Part shown: positions 22,101-26,523 of the stretch, piece after piece
Layout: each line of letters opens with the position of its first letter
How positions within the stretch are numbered: the first letter of the stretch is position 1
Notes under the pieces: generated by a model
Seen by the model: the letters and a program-made list of their open reading frames with translations, nothing else
Databases searched by the model: none
Told to the model about the DNA's origin: nothing
Position numbers and translations under genes: made by a program
DNA from: Elysia marginata
Taxonomy: Eukaryota; Mollusca; Gastropoda; Plakobranchidae
Assembly (NCBI GenBank): GCA_019649035.1
Contig: BMAT01001837.1
Span: 136,630 to 163,152, forward strand
DNA: 26,523 nt
Direction of reading: 5' to 3'

Positions 22101-25100
22101 AGGAAGAATGTTTCCTATACAGTTCTAAAAGTTTTCTGAGAAGAATTTGAACTGCAATTAGCAAACTCATACAAAAAACCGGAAGCACAACAAGTAGTTA
22201 ATAGAAAATTATTGGTATGTATTAGTTCTTGTCAGTTAAGAAAGGTAAAAATACTTTTTTTTTGTCAACATTTTCAAAAAAGAACTTGAGCTCTTTCTCA
22301 TTATGATAGTAAAGTTTTCCCATAACAATGTGCCTGTAGTAGAATTACCCTTGGAACTGATTACTTACACTGTTGTACCAATAAAATAGTGAACGTCTTG
22401 ACAACTCCAAGAATGCCTCAGATCATAATGACATATCCAGCCAAATCATTACCAGGCTTTAAGAACTCTTTTACTCACCTAACAGTAACCTGTGCGTTTA
22501 TAAAATTTTTTTTATCACAAGCAAAATACTTAAGTGTTTGTCTTAAATATAACTCCATTTACAGTATCACGGATGTAGTTACCAAATATACCACAACCAG
22601 TGCCAATGAAAGAGATGTGGAATTTCTTATTTGAGAAAACGTCCCTAGTCTATTTCTTTCTTCTTTTCTTCTTCATTTTCAGCGGACTAAATTCTAATAT
22701 TTTGCAACAAAACTTAGATAATTTCAAGAAACTTTTAAAGTTAAGACTCAGAAAAACACGTTGTTCAAAACAGCAACATTTTGGAATAGGAAAGTCGTGA
22801 TATCCAAATATTTACACTGGTTGCCAAACAAATTACCAAATCCAAAAAAAAAAAAAAAAAGCCACAACCACTGACCGTTGCCCAAGCCATAGGCTAGCTT
22901 TTGTTGCAAACTTCCTGGCAAGGCTGTGCCTGCCCACAGAAGCCCACCCGAGGAAAACAGACCTCCCAAACAGAGTCCTATCGATGGGTCTGGCAGAAGG
23001 CGTGACAATACCAAGAACAGTGGAGCTGGGGAAGGAAAAGTAAAAGCAAGGCCAGCTATGTTCAATAATGGCCTATCTGGAGGAACAGACATACCTGGAC
23101 ATGTATATAAAGATATTCTCCTGTCCTCCCTCCCCCCACTCAAAAAAATGTATAAAAATAAACATTTACATCGAAAAAAAATGACAAATTTTACACAATC
23201 TAGCTTTCTGAAAAATATAATTGGTTATAGAGTTAAAGCAGTAATGGTTTTCTAGCATACCTCTCTCCAATCAAATCTTATAAAGGTGTTTGAAGAAAAA
23301 TTATATCATAATTTAGATTTGATAAACAATATGACCATAACCAGCAATCTTTGTTCACAAAATATTTCTTTCAGTCTACCAACTTTCTCCATTTAACTTT
23401 TCTGCATAATGTTAAAACATATTAACTAAGAAAAGATGGTCACCGTACAAGTCAAAAGGCTTAGCGGTAGGCCAACAACTTTTTTTATCTTGACTAAATG
23501 AGTAAATCCAACTAAATGTATCATTTTAGTCTTAATTTCATTTTCTTAACGTAAGCAAAGACATATATACACATAGCAAAAAGAACTGTCAGTAAAGCCA
23601 TTTAGTCTCTGATTCATATTTTAAGCTTGCCTTGCATGAGAATATAGATAACTATAAGAATAAACAGACACTAGGGTATATCCAAATCAACCATTGATTC
23701 CAACAGCCCATCAACAGTGAGAGACATCTTGAAGAGGTCAGTTCAGAGTGGACACTTACATGATATGGCTACTGATGTGTACAGCAACCATTCACACACA
23801 GGGAATTCCGAATCTTCCCCTTGAGGAGGCTCAAGGGTGAGCAAAAGATTTTTTGAGCTGAGAATATAAATTAAAAAACCATTTAGTTTATTTGAAAACT
23901 TTAAAAAGCCATTGGTTGAATGATTTTAAAGTCTTTGTTAATATCTATCTGATTCCCGGTTTACGTTCATGTGCTATGCACATTTACCATTTGTTTCGTT
24001 TTATATACATATATACGCTATGCCTATTTTTAACAATTTCAATTGGAACTTAATACATTCCTGTCTTGTTAATGTAAATGTTATTCATTAATGTAAAGCA
24101 TCAACATACCAAGGTTGAGCACACAGAAAGCTAGGATGTGATGGATGAGAACCATAACAAAAAGTAAACCCTATTTGTTCCTACAGACAAAATTCTTGGC
24201 CTGTATCAGTTTAGGATGAAGTAAAGAAATGCCAAATAATTAAACTTGGATGATGCTTGTTTGACTGCTGGTGCAAATGTTGTAAATTTTGCAAGTGCTT
24301 ACACTAAAAGACAAAAGGGTATTTTTAAAAATATACATTAAAGAGGAAATTAGAAAGACACATACAGCAGAGAAAAAAAAAGAAACACAATGCAGAGGGG
24401 GAATGGAGATTGATTGATTGAAGGATATTAGAGAAAGAAAGGTTATAAATAAGAACTGAAAAATAAAAAGAGACTAAGGAAAAATGGGATATGAGGGCCA
24501 GATGCAAGAAAATATCTTCATTTTAATATTTAAGAGTTGGAACATTTGCTATTCTTATTATAAAAGACCTATTGCGAATTAGAATAGAGCAAAACATTTT
24601 CTTTTTTGTTTGAAAGCGATTGGGAACAAACAGGAAGTTTTTACAGCAGGAACGATAATTTGCGCTTTAATGTCATTCCCAATGTATTCATTTAAAACCA
24701 AGAGAGAAAATATGCCTAACCTGTAAATGAGTACTACATTGATCACCAGAGGGAAGAAGTACCAGGGCCTGAGACGTCTCATTGTGCCTGTGTTTACAGG
24801 TGCTAGTGGTGGAAGAGAGGCCATGGCACTTGGAGCGTCACCTGGATGAGACGGGAAAATTGATGGTAATAATGTAATGTTGCAACTAGACACTGGTTGT
24901 GGTTTTATTGTAAGGTTGAAACTATAATCTACTTGTGATTTTATAGTAAGGTTGCTACTACAAACTACTTGTGATGTTATTCTACGGTTACGGCTATATG
25001 CTACTTGTGATGTTCTTGTAAGTTTGCAACAACAAGCTACTTATAATATTACTGTAAGCTTCCAGCTGTATGTTACTTGTGATGTTACTGTAAGGTTCCA

Positions 25101-25957
25101 GCTGTACGCAACTTGTGATGTTACTGAAGTTTGCAACTACACGCTACTTATGATGTTATTCTAGGTATGCATCTATACGCTACCCACGATGTTACTGTAA
25201 GGTTGGAACTATATACTTCTTGTGATAATTTTATGCTACTTGTTCGTTTTGAAGGAGGTGGCAATACAGGTGTTGTGTTATATAATGAATAGTTTGAAAT
25301 TCGAAAACTTGAGATTATTAGACTCAGAAGATGGCTATGGAAACCCACAATTTGAGAATGGAAAAACAAAAGGGTAATGCGACAACACAAGAGAGGAGGA
25401 AAGATGGCACAATTTTATTGGTTTTAATTGAAACCTATTCACTCAATGCAAAATTACACAGGCAAATATGTTATGAACAATCAATGCTTAGTCAGACATA
25501 CAATCTGAGAGTTAGTAATGAAACAAAGAGAAGAGTGCATGTACTGACTAATATCAGTCAACAAAAAATTCCTTTATTTTCGGCAGCCGAATGGGAACCG
25601 TTATAATCTTGTGCGTCTATTTAAGTATTTTACAAAAAAATGTACACGACAACATTTCATTGACAATAAATAAATTTTTGTTCCAAGGGGTTTTAATATT
25701 TTGGCACAAACAACACAAAAATGTTTAAGTCACAGATCAGTCGGGCTCCATAAACGCCACCGTTTCTTCAAAAAATTAGTTTAACTTGAGAGCAAAGAGG
25801 AGGCTCGTGAGTTTTAGTTTTTAAAGTATACATTTTTCAAGGTGATCAAAGTTTCTAAGATTTTCTTAAGAGGCTATTTTGTACTTACTTCCATATACGT
25901 AAAAGTCTGCCCAGCCCCCAAACTTGTTGTAAAGGAAAGGGTGTCGCAGAATGTACG
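16099..25957 (-). CDS. multi-pass membrane protein of unknown family, about 625 C-terminal residues in 11 exons; 5' partial
   Basis: I do not recognise this protein. Exons in order of transcription: 25889-25957, 24721-24841, 23760-23857, 22876-23094, 21803-21863, 21213-21442, 20284-20502, 19201-19392, 17829-18347, 17025-17075, 16099-16199. All junctions are phase-compatible, and eight of ten introns are phase 1. There are roughly eight to eleven hydrophobic segments. Two polar stretches interrupt them: a charged loop (KQRQRTPARDE...SDKEALLAEHQE) and a Ser/Thr/Pro-rich loop of about 80 residues in exon 9. No catalytic motif, RING, GPCR signature or transporter signature is evident. The acceptor of exon 7 and the frame of exon 10 are the least certain joins. 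No start codon is assigned, because the first exon seen begins in phase 1 without Met. Confidence 0.75.
16396..16650 (+). mobile_element. tRNA-derived SINE, diverged copy
   Basis: Aligns by eye along its length with 19930-20204: head GTGGCACAATCAGTAGGGCG, body AAGGAAAGCAATGGC.AACTACCTCACCATGCC and tail ATACTTTGTT. The B box is eroded and the segment around it shortened, so this copy is probably silent. It lies in an intron of the membrane-protein gene, antisense to it. Confidence 0.85.
17025..17075 (-). CDS. membrane-protein exon 10 (small, frame tentative)
   Basis: A 51-nt exon, acceptor CTTTTTCAG, donor GTAAGT. With phase 1 on both sides it reads NIFRQLFTYPPFSLLCS and links exon 9 to exon 11 in frame. 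Another frame (QTAVYLSAILLIVFK) is more hydrophobic but does not fit the phases of its neighbours. Confidence 0.55.
17455..17698. mobile_element. MITE-like element, family M copy 2
   Basis: The left end GGGCAAATGGGCCGGAAGTC and the right end GACATCCGGTTCATTCACC are imperfect inverted copies. The interior is A/T-rich (CTTTCCACAAAA, CTCATTCAAAACA). It lies in the intron between exons 9 and 10 of the membrane-protein gene and aligns with copies at 2412 and 22596. Confidence 0.6.
17829..18347 (-). CDS. membrane-protein exon 9 (large exon with Ser/Thr-rich loop)
   Basis: Acceptor TCCCTCTAG, donor GTGAGT. It encodes CSGVLLCLFPDW, a hydrophobic stretch GSLLFTACLALQYDDLSDLY, a long Ser/Thr/Pro-rich loop (SPFSRLKSSYLSPSE onward) and the membrane segment HSVSLFFMATLSIVLGLQV. 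The whole 519-nt exon is open. The loop is the part most likely to vary between species. Confidence 0.85.
19201..19392 (-). CDS. membrane-protein exon 8
   Basis: Acceptor ATTGCTCAG, donor GTAAGG. It encodes VDTTWLDIGWTQELLPYTHR, then LPSLHLVLSFVLLGFKLGGQ and NLASNYMYLGLL. One full membrane segment and part of a second. Phase 1 in and out. Confidence 0.8.
19867..19885. repeat. poly-A tract
   Basis: Nineteen A in a row, about 45 bases before the intact SINE. It may be the tail of an older retroposed copy or simple sequence. Confidence 0.8.
19930..20204 (+). mobile_element. tRNA-derived SINE, well-preserved copy
   Basis: Intact pol III promoter: A box TGGCGCAATCGGTAGGGCG (19939-19957) and B box GGTTCGATCCC (19983-19993). 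Then a tRNA-unrelated body with GGAAAGCAACGGCAAACTAC and a tail ending TTTAATACTTTGTT. The body resembles the GGCAACCCACTCC-type 3' tail of RTE/BovB-related SINEs as I remember it; that link is inference. Intronic and antisense to the membrane-protein gene. Confidence 0.9.
20284..20502 (-). CDS. membrane-protein exon 7 (charged loop plus membrane segment)
   Basis: It encodes SDKEALLAEHQENVLDKKQK and then MGHGLAVIMEDMGWKTSF, SVLVWLTWGA. Donor GTGAGC. The acceptor is ambiguous: ends at 20502 or 20505 keep phase 1 with exon 6, while 20473 would fit the alternative exon 6 donor in phase 0. Confidence 0.7.
20740..20985 (-). mobile_element. possible family M copy 4 (one end only clear)
   Basis: The end at 20985 reads AAATGAGTCCGGTGTCAGGA on the minus strand, matching the family M terminus. 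I cannot place the opposite end, so the left limit given is only an estimate from the length of the other copies. Confidence 0.25.
21213..21442 (-). CDS. membrane-protein exon 6
   Basis: Acceptor CTTTCCAG, donor GTGGGG. It encodes ESVQAASCTLLLSMIAMLTT, then YTIGSFGLMVFLGVLVLV and a Cys/His-containing stretch before the basic loop KQRQRTPARDE. It has about two membrane segments. An alternative donor (GTTGGT, 6 bases on) would pair with a different exon 7 acceptor. Confidence 0.8.
21803..21863 (-). CDS. membrane-protein exon 5
   Basis: A 61-nt exon, acceptor CCCACCAG and donor GTAAGTA, phases 1 in and 2 out. It encodes LGISLSMQAITLAISPYFV, one membrane segment. It is placed by splice sites and phase. 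Confidence 0.75.
22596..22810. mobile_element. MITE-like element, family M copy 3 (eroded)
   Basis: GCCAATGA...GTGGAATTTCTTATTTGAGAAAACG aligns with the left part of copy 1, and GTTCAAAACAGCAAC...AAAGTCGTGATATCC aligns with the right parts of copies 1 and 2. The terminal repeats are decayed. It ends about 65 bases from exon 4 of the membrane-protein gene. Confidence 0.4.
22876..23094 (-). CDS. membrane-protein exon 4 (two or three membrane segments)
   Basis: Acceptor ATGTCCAG, donor GTCAGT. It encodes LNIAGLAFTFPSPAPLFLVL, then a Gly-rich segment IGLCLGGLFSSGGLLWAG and QQKLAYGLGN. Small-residue-rich helices suggest a packed transporter-like or channel-like bundle, but no family signature is seen. 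Confidence 0.85.
23760..23857 (-). CDS. membrane-protein exon 3
   Basis: Acceptor ATATTCTCAG, donor GTAAGT. It encodes SKNLLLTLEPPQGEDSEFPV and CEWLLYTSVAIS: an acidic loop followed by the start of a membrane segment. Enters phase 2, leaves phase 1. Confidence 0.75.
24721..24841 (-). CDS. membrane-protein exon 2
   Basis: Acceptor TCATCCAG, donor GTTAGG (non-ideal). It encodes SDAPSAMASLPPLAPVNTGT, then MRRLRPWYFFPLVINVVLIY, a membrane segment after an Arg-rich start. The first Met (SAMASL or TGTMRR) could serve as an alternative start. Confidence 0.75.
24880..25228. repeat. 36-bp minisatellite, about 9.5 copies
   Basis: The motif CTACTTGTGATGTTACTGTA followed by AGGTTGCAACTATACG recurs. The anchor ACTTGTGAT or a variant starts at 24931, 24967, 25003, 25039, 25075, 25111, 25146, 25182 and about 25218, so the period is 36 with one 35. 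As 36 is a multiple of 3, the array stays open on the plus strand with a 12-residue period (ATCDVTVRFQLY-like), but it lies within an intron of the minus-strand gene, so I treat it as non-coding. Confidence 0.92.
25889..25957 (-). CDS. membrane-protein exon 1 seen
   Basis: Acceptor GAATTTCAG and donor GTAAGTAC. It encodes YILRHPFLYNKFGGWADFYV then YG, an aromatic, probably non-cytosolic segment. It enters in phase 1, so at least one more exon lies upstream, outside or unseen. Confidence 0.7.
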
Positions 25958-26523
25958 CTGAAATTCACAGTGAATTAATTTGCCTTAAAAGTAATGTTTG
26001 CCTTTAAAGTAAAATGCATTTCACAGTTATGAGTGTTTCAAACTAAAGCTATTTAAAAAGCCCGAAACAACCTAAATGCTGTAATATATTCACAAGAAAA
26101 AGATGATACAGGAGGTTAATATGAGCGTAATAAGCAGTGAAGATTTCTATGCTCAGAGTATCCGACTGACAGGTAGTTTTCTTTTGCCAGCGTCTTCAAG
26201 CATCATGTTTTTCTTCTTTCACGTGTTACTTTCCTGCTATCGATCTCGTGTTGCCTGCACTCTGTTTCCGACAACAACCTTTCCTACTCTATAGTTTTTG
26301 TAACTCCCTTTGTCATGAACTATCATGCTGTATGATGATCCTTTTCTCTAGCCTTTCCGTGAAAGTCTAACTACTACTAACCTTCTACCAGACCCTCGTT
26401 TGCCACTCTGCCTCCCTTCTCCCCTCTTTCAGAGCGCCGGTAGCCCAATCGTGAGCAACCGACGATAATTTGCCAGTAGTTTAATGATTTGAAGACAGGG
26501 CGACATCTTGTGTATACACCCCC
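25958..26523. other. right edge, no exon recognised
   Basis: Upstream (in minus-strand terms) of the first exon seen. No frame with family motifs and no convincing donor paired with a start codon. It is either intron sequence or includes a small unrecognised 5' exon of the membrane-protein gene. Confidence 0.4.

Noticed and set aside
24952-25164. Plus-strand open frame with a 12-residue repeat (TCDVTV-like)
   Set aside because: It is the translation of the 36-bp minisatellite inside an intron of the minus-strand gene; there is no splice or promoter context.
26100-26523. Possible first exon of the membrane-protein gene at the right edge
   Set aside because: Short minus-strand frames (for example one starting MSPCLQIIKLL) end quickly and no good donor joins them to the exon at 25957.
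1-26523. Bacterial-type systems, CRISPR arrays, operons
   Set aside because: Introns, SINEs and a eukaryotic spliceosomal gene show this is animal nuclear DNA; no spaced direct-repeat array with unique spacers is present.

Overview
The window is AT-rich metazoan nuclear DNA with split genes, GT-AG introns of 0.1 to 2.5 kb, 3'-UTR-like A/T-rich spacers, tRNA-derived SINEs, TIR elements and a LINE tail. One run of N (11017-11417) marks an assembly gap. The protein divergence and repeat content fit an invertebrate, perhaps a mollusc or other lophotrochozoan, but that placement is inference. No bacterial operon, CRISPR array or rRNA is present.

Region 1 (1-7300, + strand) holds the 3' half of PPWD1, a spliceosome-associated WD-repeat and cyclophilin peptidyl-prolyl isomerase. 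Eight coding exons join with fully consistent phases and give the C-terminal 315 residues: the end of the WD40 part, the linker and a complete cyclophilin domain with all its classical active-site residues. The N-terminal WD repeats lie to the left of the window.

Region 2 (7300-16100) is a long convergent spacer with no convincing coding exon. It holds a tRNA-like SINE (8247-8320), the last codons of a LINE reverse-transcriptase ORF followed by a 38-bp tandem duplication (9861-10128), a pogo/Tigger-like TIR element interrupted by the N gap (10836-11453), a 430-bp TIR element with a 6-bp target duplication (11900-12329) and a promoter-like patch near 13.9-14.1 kb. Part of it is probably 3' UTR of the flanking genes.

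Region 3 (16099-25957, - strand) holds eleven phase-compatible exons of a multi-pass membrane protein that I do not recognise. They give about 625 C-terminal residues, and the 5' end lies beyond the right edge or is unseen. Its introns carry two copies of one SINE, copies of a TIR-bearing MITE family that also sits in a PPWD1 intron, and a 36-bp minisatellite that almost touches one of its splice acceptors. The last 570 bases show no recognisable exon.

The two genes are convergent (tail to tail) and nothing suggests a functional link between them. I found no clear new biological system. The best leads are the unidentified membrane protein, the shared intronic MITE family, the 6-bp-TSD element and the LINE tail with its tandem duplication.
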